Positions 28,919 to 37,399 are shown, numbered from the stretch's first letter. The stretch: 45,592 bases of DNA from Candidatus Dojkabacteria bacterium (GCA_023229785.1 JALNYV010000014.1:1-45592), one strand, 5' to 3'. Program-made: numbers and translations. The notes: generated by a model not told the origin, from the letters alone.

Positions 28919-29233
28919 ATGGCAGGAGATATATCAAGAAAAAATGGAGAACTTGGTGGCAGACCCAAAGGAGAAAGTCCTGTTACTAAGTTAAAGAAGA
29001 AACTTAAACAGCATTTTAGAGATGATGAAATTGATGATTTAATAGCTAGTGCTAAAGTTAAAGCTGAAACATCTGATAAAATGTTAATGTTTTTATTAGA
29101 GCATATATTTGGTAAAGCTAGACAGAATATAGGTTTAGATGGTGGAGAAGATAATGAGCCTATTAAAATGGATATGACAGTTGATGAAGCAATAAATAAA
29201 ATATATGGCAGTAAAGGAAGCGACAGCAAATAA
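28919..29233 (+). CDS. Putative small terminase subunit
   Basis: A 104-aa protein just upstream of the large terminase, overlapping it by 29 bp. It opens with G-E-L-G-G-R-P-K-G, has a basic helix (K-L-K-K-K-L-K-Q-H-F) and then L-M-F-L-L-E-H-I-F-G-K-A-R-Q-N-I-G-L-D-G, a common pattern in small phage proteins that precede terL. It would recognise the packaging site. The size is at the low end for TerS. A reverse-strand frame over the same DNA lacks any start signal. Confidence 0.65.
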   Translation: MAGDISRKNGELGGRPKGESPVTKLKKKLKQHFRDDEIDDLIASAKVKAETSDKMLMFLLEHIFGKARQNIGLDGGEDNEPIKMDMTVDEAINKIYGSKGSDSK

Positions 29234-30650
29234 CTTAGTTCATACTGCTTATTTTAGTGGAGTACCTAAAGACCAATTAAAGAACTTTTTATTAAGAGGA
29301 TATAGTCCATTACCTTGGCAGATGAAGTTTCACGCTGAGGCAAGGAGAGCTGATCAGGAAGGATATGCTACTGATGTAGGTTGTGGTGGAGCTAGAGGCC
29401 CTGGTAAGAGCCACGCAGTATTTGCTCAAGTTACATTAGATGATTGTCAGAGAATACCAGGATTAAAAGCATTGTTCCTTAGACAAACAGGCAGAGCTGC
29501 TAAAGAATCATTTGAAGACTTAATTGATAGAGTGTTATCTGGTAAGATAAACTATAAGTACAGAGGACAGCCAGGACAAGTATCGTTTGAAAATGGCTCT
29601 AAGGTTATTCTAGGAGGATTTAAAGACGAAAGAGATATAGACCAGTACATTGGAATTGAATATGATATTATAGCTATAGAAGAGTTAAACCAGCTTACAG
29701 ATAACAAGGTAGAAAAGCTAAAAGGTTCTTTAAGAACAAGTAAAAAGAATTGGCGACCTAGAACTTACAACTCATTTAACCCTGGTGGTATAGGTCATTT
29801 GTATGTTAAAGAGAAGTTTGTAGACCCTTATTATCAGCACAAACAGACTAAGACAGTATTTATACCTAGTACTTATTTGGACAATCCTTATCTTAATGTA
29901 GAATATACTGATTATTTAGAGAATTTAAGTGGTAATCTAGGTAAGGCTTGGAGAGAGGGTAACTTTGATATATTTGATGGACAGTTCTTTGGAGAGTGGA
30001 ATGTAATAAAGCACGTTATAAATCCTTTTGCTGTACCTAAACATTGGAACAGATACAGAGCTTATGACCACGGTAGAAATGCCCCAGCTTGTTGTAAGTG
30101 GTATGCAGTAGATGAATATGGACAAGTGTTTGTTTATAGGGAATTGTATAAAGCTGGAATGAATGTAGATGAGTTGGCTAAGGAGATTGTAAGATTATCA
30201 GAAGGCGAAGAGTATGTCTTTTCAGTAGCTGACCCTAGTATATTTGCTCAACACGGATTTGTAGATAGTTTTGGTGGACAAACAATAGCTGAATCATTTG
30301 CTAGACAAGGTGTTATATGGACACCAGCAAGTAATCGTAGAGTAGATGGTTGGTCTATTATGCATCAGTATTTAGACTGTAAGAGTGGCGACCCTAAGAT
30401 GAGATACTTTAATACTTGCCACGATAGTATTAGAACAATACCAGGACAAATACACGATGATAAGAAACCAGAAGATTTAGATACTAAGGGTGAAGACCAC
30501 GCAGTAGATACAGACAGATATTTCTTATTAGCACTACACGAATCATCAGCACCTAGACTAAAGACTGAAACTGAATTAAAATTAGATAAGATGAAGGAGT
30601 CTAGTGGACTATCCCCAGAAGCATTAAATGAATTTTATTATAAAAAATAG
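29205..30650 (+). CDS. terL: Large terminase subunit
   Basis: A 481-aa packaging ATPase and nuclease. Walker A is G-G-A-R-G-P-G-K-S (61-69) and Walker B is Y-D-I-I-A-I-E-E (153-160). S-F-N-P-G-G (190-195) fits the coupling motif. The RNase-H-like nuclease begins at Y-R-A-Y-D288-H-G, with V-A-D343-P and a late D-H-A-V-D-T-D-R-Y as further metal ligands. Length is normal. It docks on the portal encoded directly downstream. Whether the enzyme makes headful or fixed-end cuts cannot be told from the sequence alone. Confidence 0.95.
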   Translation: MAVKEATANNLVHTAYFSGVPKDQLKNFLLRGYSPLPWQMKFHAEARRADQEGYATDVGCGGARGPGKSHAVFAQVTLDDCQRIPGLKALFLRQTGRAAKESFEDLIDRVLSGKINYKYRGQPGQVSFENGSKVILGGFKDERDIDQYIGIEYDIIAIEELNQLTDNKVEKLKGSLRTSKKNWRPRTYNSFNPGGIGHLYVKEKFVDPYYQHKQTKTVFIPSTYLDNPYLNVEYTDYLENLSGNLGKAWREGNFDIFDGQFFGEWNVIKHVINPFAVPKHWNRYRAYDHGRNAPACCKWYAVDEYGQVFVYRELYKAGMNVDELAKEIVRLSEGEEYVFSVADPSIFAQHGFVDSFGGQTIAESFARQGVIWTPASNRRVDGWSIMHQYLDCKSGDPKMRYFNTCHDSIRTIPGQIHDDKKPEDLDTKGEDHAVDTDRYFLLALHESSAPRLKTETELKLDKMKESSGLSPEALNEFYYKK

Positions 30651-30651
30651 T

Positions 30652-32706
30652 ATGGAAGAACAATACAAAGGAGGGTTTAAAGAAAGCCTACTTAACAAGC
30701 GAGAGTTAGAAGACTTTAAACACGCTCAAAAAAGAATAGAACAGCTTAAAGATAATCGTAAAGACCATTATGGTGTTGATTTAGATGACCTATGGGCTGA
30801 AGCTGATAGAGATTATGCTCCTCATAGGCTTAATTCTACAGGTAAACGATATGTTGTTACTGATGAAGATAAAGGTTGGAGAGGTGCTTTAGTTAGATTA
30901 GGTAGTAGTGATTGGCAGTCAGATATTGCTCAGTCTAATCCGTTTGTTAAAATACAAACAGCTTTATCTATTTTAGTAGACCAGAACCCTAGTGGTGTAT
31001 TTACTCCAGTATTAAAGAAATTCCAAGCTACTACTGAACTTATACATCAGTTGTATAAGCGTAGTTGGGAAGTAGCTAGAAGTAAATCACAGCTTAAACT
31101 ATTTATATTTAACCTAACTAAGTATGGTTGGGCTATTGGTCGTACATTTCCTTTGAAATTAGTAAGAACAGTTAAAGTATTAAAGGTTCTTAATCCTGAT
31201 GACCCATCAAAGAACGAGTACGAAGAAAAGAAAGTTGTAGACTATGATGATGTTATGAGAGAGAATCTAGACCCTCGTAATACTTGGATAGATGATATGA
31301 CCAGACCAAATGATTATGATTCAATGAACGACTGGTGTTATCGTAAGGTCTATACAATGGAACAAGCCAAGAAAGAGTTTGGTAAGTATAAGTTTTGGAA
31401 GTATGTTAAGCCTGGTGGAACTTTAGACGAAACCTTAACTGATAACGCTAAAAAGAGTGATAAGGATACAGTTAGAGATGACTTAGTAGAGGCTTACTTC
31501 TACGAGAACCTAGCTAGAGATTTATTCTATGTAGAATTTAATGGAGTACCTCTTGTTATAGAACCACTACCAGTATCAAACTATAATGGCTCTAAGAAAC
31601 TATCTTGTTGGCATACTTATTGGAATATTAGACACGCTGAATCTCCATACGGTATAGGGGTATATGAAGCTATTAGATACCAGAACTCAATGTTGGATAG
31701 AATTACTAATATGACTATTGACCAGTTGACCTTGAGTATTTATAAGATGTTCTTTTATCAAGGAACTGATAAGCTAACTGAAACAGGAGACTTTAGAATC
31801 TCCCCAGGGGTAGGCAAACAAGTATTAGATCCTAAAAGTATTAATTGGTTGGAAACACCTGGTCCAGGTAGAGATGCTTGGGAAGGATTACAGTATTTCC
31901 AAGATAAGATAGATGAGTATTCAGGAATAGGCGACCCTCTATTAGGGGCTGTAACAGGTAAAACAGCCTTTGAGATAGCTCAAGCTAAGGAAGCTGCCTT
32001 AAAGCGTCTTAAAGACCCTTTAAACAATATTCTAGAAGCTCTTAACACTGAGGCTTATATTACTATTTCCCTTATGCAGTTAATGTATTCTATACCTGAA
32101 ACTCACGTTATATCTGACCCTGACTTAATGCAGAGATATTTAGAAGAAGTACAGGCAGACCCAGAGCTATATGAAAGAAATGAAAATGATGAATTTGTAG
32201 CTAAGATATACAGACAGTTTCCACTTAACCTAGATGAAGACGAAAACAAGAACTTAATAGAAACTGATGAAACTAAATTCTTTAGAATTAAACCTAAATA
32301 TCTAAACTGGGAGGGTATAGTAAATATCAAGAGTCAATCAATACTTTCACCTTCTAAACAGATTGATAAGGCAATGGATATTGAAATGTATAACCTATTA
32401 ACTCCTTGGGTTTCTATACCTAATGGACAACAGTTATTTGGTAAAATGGCTAAATCACTTATTAAGCATTACGATAAAGACCCTAAGGAAATATTACCTG
32501 ATAGCTGGATAAACGAACAACCACAGCAACCACAGCAGTTACCTCAGCCTCAAGGACAACCACAGGGACAACAAGGAGGAGGATTATTTACTAAAGCTAA
32601 TACAAACATAGGAACTCAGACAGGGCAGAATCCTCAAGCTGGTGGAGGTTTATTTCAAAAGATAGGACAAATGGCATCTAAATTAAATCCATTTAGAAAT
32701 CAATGA
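30652..32706 (+). CDS. Portal protein
   Basis: A 684-aa protein from ATG 30652, one base after the terL stop; an in-frame ATG at 30628 lies inside terL and is less likely. Size, position after terL and motifs such as L-D-P-R-N-T-W-I-D-D (wing), Q-N-S-M-L-D-R-I-T-N (stem helix) and the G-D-P-L-L-G-A-V-T-G-K-T-A-F-E turn point to a P22-like podovirus portal. The last ~60 residues are a Gln/Pro/Gly-rich low-complexity tail. It forms the dodecameric DNA entry ring. Confidence 0.85.
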   Translation: MEEQYKGGFKESLLNKRELEDFKHAQKRIEQLKDNRKDHYGVDLDDLWAEADRDYAPHRLNSTGKRYVVTDEDKGWRGALVRLGSSDWQSDIAQSNPFVKIQTALSILVDQNPSGVFTPVLKKFQATTELIHQLYKRSWEVARSKSQLKLFIFNLTKYGWAIGRTFPLKLVRTVKVLKVLNPDDPSKNEYEEKKVVDYDDVMRENLDPRNTWIDDMTRPNDYDSMNDWCYRKVYTMEQAKKEFGKYKFWKYVKPGGTLDETLTDNAKKSDKDTVRDDLVEAYFYENLARDLFYVEFNGVPLVIEPLPVSNYNGSKKLSCWHTYWNIRHAESPYGIGVYEAIRYQNSMLDRITNMTIDQLTLSIYKMFFYQGTDKLTETGDFRISPGVGKQVLDPKSINWLETPGPGRDAWEGLQYFQDKIDEYSGIGDPLLGAVTGKTAFEIAQAKEAALKRLKDPLNNILEALNTEAYITISLMQLMYSIPETHVISDPDLMQRYLEEVQADPELYERNENDEFVAKIYRQFPLNLDEDENKNLIETDETKFFRIKPKYLNWEGIVNIKSQSILSPSKQIDKAMDIEMYNLLTPWVSIPNGQQLFGKMAKSLIKHYDKDPKEILPDSWINEQPQQPQQLPQPQGQPQGQQGGGLFTKANTNIGTQTGQNPQAGGGLFQKIGQMASKLNPFRNQ

Positions 32707-32930
32707 TAAGTCAAGCAGAAAGAAAACAATTAAAATCACTTATACAGTCTGGAGCTTGGACTGCAGTTGATAATTTTGCCAATGATTATATTAATTCAAT
32801 ACGCCAACGATCTGTGGTTAGAGATACTGAGTGGAATACACTTAAAGAATCTTTAACCAATGAAGGACAGGTTAGAGGTATCACAAGTTTTATTAATTCG
32901 TTAATAGAGGAAGCAAATAGAAATGACTAA
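32703..32930 (+). CDS. Small helical virion-region protein
   Basis: A 75-aa protein whose start overlaps the portal stop (ATGA). It is all-helical (A-E-R-K-Q-L-K-S-L..., W-N-T-L-K-E-S-L-T-N-E-G) with no cysteine. Small helical proteins of this type often follow portal genes, but function is unknown. Confidence 0.55.
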   Translation: MISQAERKQLKSLIQSGAWTAVDNFANDYINSIRQRSVVRDTEWNTLKESLTNEGQVRGITSFINSLIEEANRND

Positions 32931-33015
32931 ATTAGAAACCTATATCCAATTTGCCAAGTTAGTCTTTGGCTTATATGGACTAATAGTATTAACTTACATA
33001 GCAATACGCATATGA
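32923..33015 (+). CDS. Tiny single-span membrane protein
   Basis: A 30-aa frame, overlapping the upstream stop by 8 bp and the downstream ATG by 4 bp. Residues about 10-29 are a membrane helix (L-V-F-G-L-Y-G-L-I-V-L-T-Y-I-A-I). Overlaps on both sides support translation in the late operon. Function unknown. Confidence 0.45.
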   Translation: MTKLETYIQFAKLVFGLYGLIVLTYIAIRI

Positions 33016-33266
33016 TTAAACCCTTACAAGACTATGTTGTCTTAGAAGAAATTAAAAAGGAAAGTAAACTAATTATTGTTGATGGAGTAGATTTTGAACC
33101 TACTCACAGAGCTACAGTAATTGAGATGGGAGAGAATAGTAAACTTCCAATTAAATCAGGCGATACTGTTTTGATTAAAGAGTATGGCTTTGAAAAGTTA
33201 AAGTTAGAAGATAAGAAGGAAATTCTTATCGGTAAAGAAGAAAACATTTACGCAATAATCAAATGA
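33012..33266 (+). CDS. GroES/Cpn10-like co-chaperonin
   Basis: An 84-aa protein with the Cpn10 plan (PF00166): I-K-P-L-Q-D-Y-V-V-L-E-E at the start, a mobile-loop-like charged segment, A-T-V-I-E-M-G-E-N, I-K-S-G-D-T-V-L-I-K-E-Y-G, and the final E-E-N-I-Y-A-I-I-K strand. It would replace host GroES on GroEL to fold the capsid protein, as T4 gp31 does. It lies between portal and capsid genes, which fits. Cellular GroES is about 95 aa, so this one is slightly short. Confidence 0.8.
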   Translation: MIKPLQDYVVLEEIKKESKLIIVDGVDFEPTHRATVIEMGENSKLPIKSGDTVLIKEYGFEKLKLEDKKEILIGKEENIYAIIK

Positions 33267-33664
33267 TTACCTATCACGAGAAATTTAGAATGCCAGACCT
33301 TAATAAACAAAATGATTGGTTTTTAGAGGTTAATTGGAATCCTAAAGATAAAAAGATAAATGACTGTAAAATTGTAAGAGTTACTTTCCCTGACGGTAAA
33401 GAGGCTTTGATAGAACGAGAGAAATTACACGCTGTATTGTTTGCTATTGGTAGAGCAGATGAACAACGTGAATTAGTTCCTCAAACTCAAACCAGAGTAA
33501 TGAAGTTTAAAAAGTTGTTAAAGGTTAAGGCTTTTAAGAATATGGAAAAAGGTGAAGAGTTAATATTTCCTTATGAATTTGAAGTGCCAATAGCTCAAAT
33601 AGAAACTATTGGTAAAGCACCTAAGCAACACGTTATAGGTTCTAATGAAAAGTTGATTAAATAA
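33263..33664 (+). CDS. Hypothetical late protein
   Basis: A 133-aa beta-rich protein overlapping the co-chaperonin by 4 bp. Strands such as V-R-V-T-F-P-D-G-K-E-A-L-I-E-R and R-V-M-K-F-K-K-L-L-K-V-K-A-F surround a K-L-H-A-V-L-F-A-I-G helix. No cysteine pattern or enzyme motif. It is the last gene before an internal promoter. Function not recognised. Confidence 0.55.
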   Translation: MITYHEKFRMPDLNKQNDWFLEVNWNPKDKKINDCKIVRVTFPDGKEALIEREKLHAVLFAIGRADEQRELVPQTQTRVMKFKKLLKVKAFKNMEKGEELIFPYEFEVPIAQIETIGKAPKQHVIGSNEKLIK

Positions 33665-33665
33665 T

Positions 33666-33694
33666 TTGCCAAGCGTCTAAAAATTAGTTAAAAT
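33666..33694 (+). promoter_or_regulatory. Sigma-70 promoter ending 7 nt before ATG 33702
   Basis: TTGCCA (33666-33671), 17-nt spacer, TAAAAT (33689-33694), then 7 nt to ATG. The predicted transcription start falls on or beside the start codon. It would boost the scaffold/capsid part of the late operon. Confidence 0.58.
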
Positions 33695-33701
33695 TAAGTA
33701 T

Positions 33702-34145
33702 ATGCCAAAAGAAACAACAAATGCTCTATTAAAAGAGCTGATAGGAGAAATTAAATCCCTTAAAGAAGAATTAAAACCTAAGGAAGGTCCAAGGGTTGAA
33801 CCAGTCAAAGAGGAAACTAAACCCGAAGAAGGTGGACCAACTATACCTGCTTCTGCTCCAGTTCCTACTGAATACAGAGAAGTAGTTAAAACAGTTTTAA
33901 ATGACCAATTTGGTGTTAAAGTTATACCTTTAGCAGATAGACCAGCTTTTCAGTTGGAAATTACTGTACCTCAGAAGTATAGCAACGCTACCAAAGAATA
34001 TATTGAAACTTATGGTGGAGATTTAAGGTCAAGAGTAGTAGATTATGCTCAAGGTTCTAATGGAGTAAGAGATTGGTGTGAAACAGTTTATAAAAACTTA
34101 GGAGCTGAAATACAAGCGTTAATAGTATCAGATAGAAATAAATAA
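33702..34145 (+). CDS. Hypothetical capsid-region protein
   Basis: A 147-aa protein. An N-terminal coiled-coil (L-L-K-E-L-I-G-E-I-K-S-L-K-E-E-L) is followed by a Pro/Glu/Lys linker (about residues 27-55) and a folded alpha/beta C-domain with V-L-N-D-Q-F-G-V-K-V and W-C-E-T-V-Y-K-N-L. It starts at a promoter-fused ATG, just upstream of scaffold and capsid genes, so a head-assembly role is likely. No family recognised. Confidence 0.55.
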   Translation: MPKETTNALLKELIGEIKSLKEELKPKEGPRVEPVKEETKPEEGGPTIPASAPVPTEYREVVKTVLNDQFGVKVIPLADRPAFQLEITVPQKYSNATKEYIETYGGDLRSRVVDYAQGSNGVRDWCETVYKNLGAEIQALIVSDRNK

Positions 34146-34146
34146 T

Positions 34147-34374
34147 ATGTCAGAAGAAATGAAACCAGTAGTCTATATTCCCTATGATAGACTAACAGCT
34201 GGAAAAGATTGGGAGATAGGACAAACTTACAGAATTAAATTGATAGTTAAACAAAAAACCAAAGACGAAGATGGTGCTATGTTTGAAATTATAGATGCTT
34301 CATCTTTAGAAATGCCTGGTCGTAAAGAAAGAGCTGAAATACATTCAGACAGTGGTACATATAAAGGAGCTTAA
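34147..34374 (+). CDS. Hypothetical small beta-rich capsid-region protein
   Basis: A 75-aa protein from a TAATATG cassette. It is mostly strands (Y-I-P-Y-D-R-L, T-Y-R-I-K-L-I-V-K-Q-K, A-M-F-E-I-I-D-A-S). Its stop codon lies inside a perfect 12-bp palindrome. It may be a minor head or decoration protein. No family recognised. Confidence 0.55.
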   Translation: MSEEMKPVVYIPYDRLTAGKDWEIGQTYRIKLIVKQKTKDEDGAMFEIIDASSLEMPGRKERAEIHSDSGTYKGA

Positions 34375-34453
34375 GCTCTAACCGAAGCCTCTTAGGAGGT
34401 TTTGGCCAGTGCTTAACTGGATTTAATTAGCATATCTCGGCCCTTCATCCGAG
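34367..34453 (+). other. Cluster of hairpins before the scaffold gene
   Basis: Palindrome GAGCTTAAGCTC (34367-34378) covers the stop codon. Then AAGCCTC (34385-34391) pairs with GAGGTTT (34396-34402; one G-U) and runs into TTT, like a weak terminator. CCAGT/ACTGG (34406-34420) and CTCGG/CCGAG (34436-34453) follow. The series fills the whole gap and may tune scaffold/capsid expression. Confidence 0.5.
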
Positions 34454-34475
34454 TAAAAACAGGAAGTAAAAAAGT

Positions 34476-35297
34476 ATGTCAAAAAACATAGTGGGAGCAA
34501 TCCCAGAGTTCACCGATGGTGGACAAGAGGAGGTTAAAGAACCTATTAAGGTGGAGACGGAAACTCCAAGCAGTCCTCCTGCAGAAATTAAACCTGTTGA
34601 GGAAGTTCAAGAACCAGAACGAAAATTTGAACAAGTCAGCGAAGATGCTTTAAAGGATGAGAAAGATGATGGCGTTGTTGAAGTTCCAGAGGAACGATAT
34701 GTTCCTAAGGAGCAATTTGACAAAGCTACGCAGGGCCTACGTGATGAAATTGTTTATTTAAAAGGGAAACTTCGTGAAGTTACTGGTACTGAAAAACGTA
34801 CCATTGAGAAACAGATTGAAGTTAAAGAAGAACAAGTCAATGAGCTAGAGGACTTAAATCCAACAGACATTGAAATTGTTGAAAAAATCCTTAAAAGTAA
34901 AGGTTATATCACTCAAGCAGAGTCTAAAAAAATGTCTTATGAGAGTACAAAAAATGACATTTTAAATACTTGGCTTGAAAATCACCCTGAGTATAAACCA
35001 GAGAACGATGTAGATGATTCCAAATGGAATGCTCTACAACGTGAGGTAAGTTTATATAAACAACCTGAAGACCCACGAGATATTAAAGATAGACTTGACA
35101 GGGCTCATCGGGAAATCTCAAAATTTAAAGGCGATCCAACACTATCTGTTAAAAAACAGCAACTTAAAATTGCTGGTGTAGGAGCAGGTGGAGTGCAACG
35201 GTCTTCTTCTAGACCTTCAAAACTTACAGAAGCTCAAAAGGCTATCTATAGGCAAGGAGGTTGGTCGGAAGAGGAAATCTCTCAAATGGATAAATAA
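34476..35297 (+). CDS. Scaffolding-like protein
   Basis: A 273-aa highly charged protein. The N-terminal 80 residues are Glu/Pro-rich and probably disordered, residues about 85-135 are a coiled coil (D-E-I-V-Y-L-K-G-K-L-R-E...), and the C-terminus is basic then helical (S-R-P-S-K-L-T-E-A-Q-K-A-I-Y-R-Q-G-G-W-S-E). This is the usual design of an internal scaffold, placed two genes before the capsid protein. AGGAAG lies upstream of its ATG. No protease gene is visible. Confidence 0.65.
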   Translation: MSKNIVGAIPEFTDGGQEEVKEPIKVETETPSSPPAEIKPVEEVQEPERKFEQVSEDALKDEKDDGVVEVPEERYVPKEQFDKATQGLRDEIVYLKGKLREVTGTEKRTIEKQIEVKEEQVNELEDLNPTDIEIVEKILKSKGYITQAESKKMSYESTKNDILNTWLENHPEYKPENDVDDSKWNALQREVSLYKQPEDPRDIKDRLDRAHREISKFKGDPTLSVKKQQLKIAGVGAGGVQRSSSRPSKLTEAQKAIYRQGGWSEEEISQMDK

Positions 35298-35313
35298 GTT
35301 ACCTAACAAATTT

Positions 35314-35784
35314 ATGAGTTTTAGATTAGTTCAAAGTGGTGGAGCTGTTACAGACCCCACAGTAATTAATGTTACAGGCTCAGGTACTATTAATAACAAC
35401 AACCCAGTTGACTGGAACAGAGATGCTGATTATTTAGTTTCTCCAACTACATCAAGTTCAACTTCTACAATGGTATTCGGTATTGCTAAAAGCTATGCTG
35501 AAGGCGAATCAGATACATTTGTAAAAGTTGTTCCTTTTGTACAAGGTCAATTATGGGAAGCTGATTGTGCTAATGCTGCTACCACTGGTCAAATCGGTGT
35601 TAGACAGGCATTAAGTGCTTCAGATAGAGGTGTTATTCATAATCAGGAAACTGATAATGTAAATGGTACTGGAATCTTTTTGCCATATTATATGGTAGGA
35701 AGTACGTCAGGTAGCGGTAAGTTAGTAGGAAAATTCATCTACACAGACAATGTTGTAGGTCAGAATCAAACTACTTTCATTTAA
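35314..35784 (+). CDS. Head decoration-like protein
   Basis: A 156-aa beta-rich protein. ATG 35314 lies 16 nt after the scaffold stop; an in-frame ATG at 35188 would run 110 bp into the scaffold gene and is unlikely. G-G-A-V-T-D-P-T-V-I-N-V-T-G-S-G-T-I near the start and repeated S-T-S-T/T-G-S-G-K segments suggest a trimeric decoration or cement protein. Position directly before the capsid gene supports this. Family not certain. Confidence 0.6.
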   Translation: MSFRLVQSGGAVTDPTVINVTGSGTINNNNPVDWNRDADYLVSPTTSSSTSTMVFGIAKSYAEGESDTFVKVVPFVQGQLWEADCANAATTGQIGVRQALSASDRGVIHNQETDNVNGTGIFLPYYMVGSTSGSGKLVGKFIYTDNVVGQNQTTFI

Positions 35785-35801
35785 TATTAACTTAAAATAC
35801 T

Positions 35802-36806
35802 ATGGCTAGTGGAGTTCCATTAACTTTAAGTGATGCCGCTGATTTAATTGACGTATCTATTCAAGATATTTGGCTAAAAGGAAGTGAATCCGAGACAAGT
35901 CTATATAAGGAGTATATGAACGTCGAATCAGGCGTTACAGATTACTACTTAAAAGACAGCTCTCTAACAGGCTTAGGTTACGCAGGTAGAATTACAGAGA
36001 ATGCTGCTGTTACAGCTGCTTCTCCTGTACAAGGTTATGACAAAACATATACACAGGTTCAATTCGGTGTATTATTGGCATTTACCAAACATATGTGGTT
36101 CTTCGGTATTAAAAAAAGAAATCTTACAAAGATTACTTCCGAAGCTCGCAAGGCTTGCTCTGACTTAAGAGAACTTAGATGTGCTGATTTGCTAGACAAT
36201 TCTTTCTCAACTTCTTACTTAGCTCAAGATATTAGTGGCAATTACACAGTAACAATTGCTGGTGGTAATGGTGTAGCTTTTATTTCAGCTTCTCAAACCA
36301 GAGAAGATGGTGGTTCAAACTGGAGCAATCGTGTTACAGATGGATCTACCGTCAATATGGACTTTGAGTATGATGCTTTAAAAGCTGCTCACAGAACTGC
36401 TGCATTGCAAGTTGGACCAACTGGCAAACCATTAAACATAAGTTTGGATACTTTTGTATGTTCAAGAGGTTACGCTGTTCATAATAGAGCTGAGGAAATC
36501 CTTGGTGCTATGAACAGAGGTTATATGCCTGGCTCTGCTGATTATGATAAATCAGCTGTTGCTAAGTATAGAATACACGCTAATCCTTGGATTACTTCAA
36601 ATACTTCTTATTGGTGGATGTTTGATTCTTCAAAGAAGAACGACAGCTACGGATTCCAATATAAGGAATCACAACCAATTTCATTAGAAGGTCCAAATGT
36701 AGTCTTTAAGACTGGAGAAATCCAATACAAGGCTAGTTTGATGTTTGACATCGGTCACAACGATCCTCGTGGTTGGGTTGGTTCTAAGAATACCAACGCT
36801 GCTTAG
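35802..36806 (+). CDS. Major capsid protein
   Basis: A 334-aa protein, HK97-fold by inference. It lies after the scaffold- and decoration-like genes and before a terminator-like hairpin, as expected for a highly expressed capsid gene. It lacks a membrane segment. Features include a helical N-arm (D-A-A-D-L-I-D-V-S-I-Q-D-I-W), an E-loop-like Gly-rich stretch (I-A-G-G-N-G-V-A-F), a spine helix (F-E-Y-D-A-L-K-A-A-H-R-T-A) and a C-terminal K-A-S-L-M-F-D-I-G-H strand. No delta domain or protease is seen. Confidence 0.75.
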   Translation: MASGVPLTLSDAADLIDVSIQDIWLKGSESETSLYKEYMNVESGVTDYYLKDSSLTGLGYAGRITENAAVTAASPVQGYDKTYTQVQFGVLLAFTKHMWFFGIKKRNLTKITSEARKACSDLRELRCADLLDNSFSTSYLAQDISGNYTVTIAGGNGVAFISASQTREDGGSNWSNRVTDGSTVNMDFEYDALKAAHRTAALQVGPTGKPLNISLDTFVCSRGYAVHNRAEEILGAMNRGYMPGSADYDKSAVAKYRIHANPWITSNTSYWWMFDSSKKNDSYGFQYKESQPISLEGPNVVFKTGEIQYKASLMFDIGHNDPRGWVGSKNTNAA

Positions 36807-36813
36807 TAGAGTC

Positions 36814-36845
36814 TAGCATAGCTCTTTTACTCAATATGCTATTTT
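36814..36845 (+). terminator. Probable terminator after the capsid gene
   Basis: TAGCATA (36814-36820) pairs perfectly with TATGCTA (36835-36841), 14-nt loop, followed by TTTT. It starts 8 nt after the capsid stop and could partially stop transcription so that capsid mRNA exceeds tail mRNA. Confidence 0.5.
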
Positions 36846-36857
36846 ACCCTTTTAGGG

Positions 36858-36910
36858 AGTGGGGTATCCGTCTGGATGCCCTTAGTCTGGGAGAACCAGA
36901 ATACCCCACT
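36858..36910 (+). other. Strong stem-loop with stacked inner hairpin downstream of the capsid gene
   Basis: AGTGGGGTAT (36858-36867) pairs perfectly with ATACCCCACT (36901-36910). The hairpin TCTGG-GAGAA-CCAGA (36886-36900) ends exactly where the outer strand begins, so the two helices can stack. No U-run follows. It may stabilise mRNA ends or be a regulatory RNA element. Confidence 0.6.
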
Positions 36911-36933
36911 ATAAATAATTTATAACTAATAAT

Positions 36934-37395
36934 ATGAATTTAGGCGGATATAACTATACAAATTTCCAAAATGTAAGAGTTAAAGGTAATAACTCAGGTG
37001 GTCCTGGCTCAGTAAGGTTTCAATCTGGAAGTGCTTATGAACAAACACTAGTAGCAAATGCAGATTACACTGATGCTGACAAAACCGTTACTCTACCAGC
37101 TAAGACTGGTACAGTAGGTGTTACAGGTACTTTTTCAGTATCACTTCCATCGGCTTTAGGAAATGCTAATTTATATTCTACAGCAGTTACCGTAACTGGT
37201 ATTAGAGCAGAAGATGGATTAGTGGTTTCACCGATTGGAGAAACAGGAACATATACCTATGGAACACAAGGAACAAGATATATTGTTGTTGGTGCGAAAC
37301 CTAGCAATGGTTCTATTGTGTTGACTTTTCAAAATCTTGGTCAAGGAACTGGATATATCGAAGGATTAACCTTTGGTTATACAGCAGTAAGATAA
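36934..37395 (+). CDS. Beta-rich minor virion protein
   Basis: A 153-aa protein rich in Gly, Thr and Val. The N-terminus (S-G-S-A-Y-E-Q-T-L-V...K-T-V-T-L-P-A-K-T-G-T-V) resembles short stalk repeats of phage fibres. The C-domain is a beta-sandwich with G-I-R-A-E-D-G-L-V-V-S-P and F-T-Y-T-type ends. Adjacent to head and tail genes; probably a head fibre or adhesin. Exact role unknown. Confidence 0.6.
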   Translation: MNLGGYNYTNFQNVRVKGNNSGGPGSVRFQSGSAYEQTLVANADYTDADKTVTLPAKTGTVGVTGTFSVSLPSALGNANLYSTAVTVTGIRAEDGLVVSPIGETGTYTYGTQGTRYIVVGAKPSNGSIVLTFQNLGQGTGYIEGLTFGYTAVR

Positions 37396-37399
37396 AACT

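Noticed and set aside
28909..29229. Reverse-strand 106-codon frame opposite the small terminase
   Set aside because: Ser/Leu-rich shadow with no start signal; the forward frame fits the terminase position.
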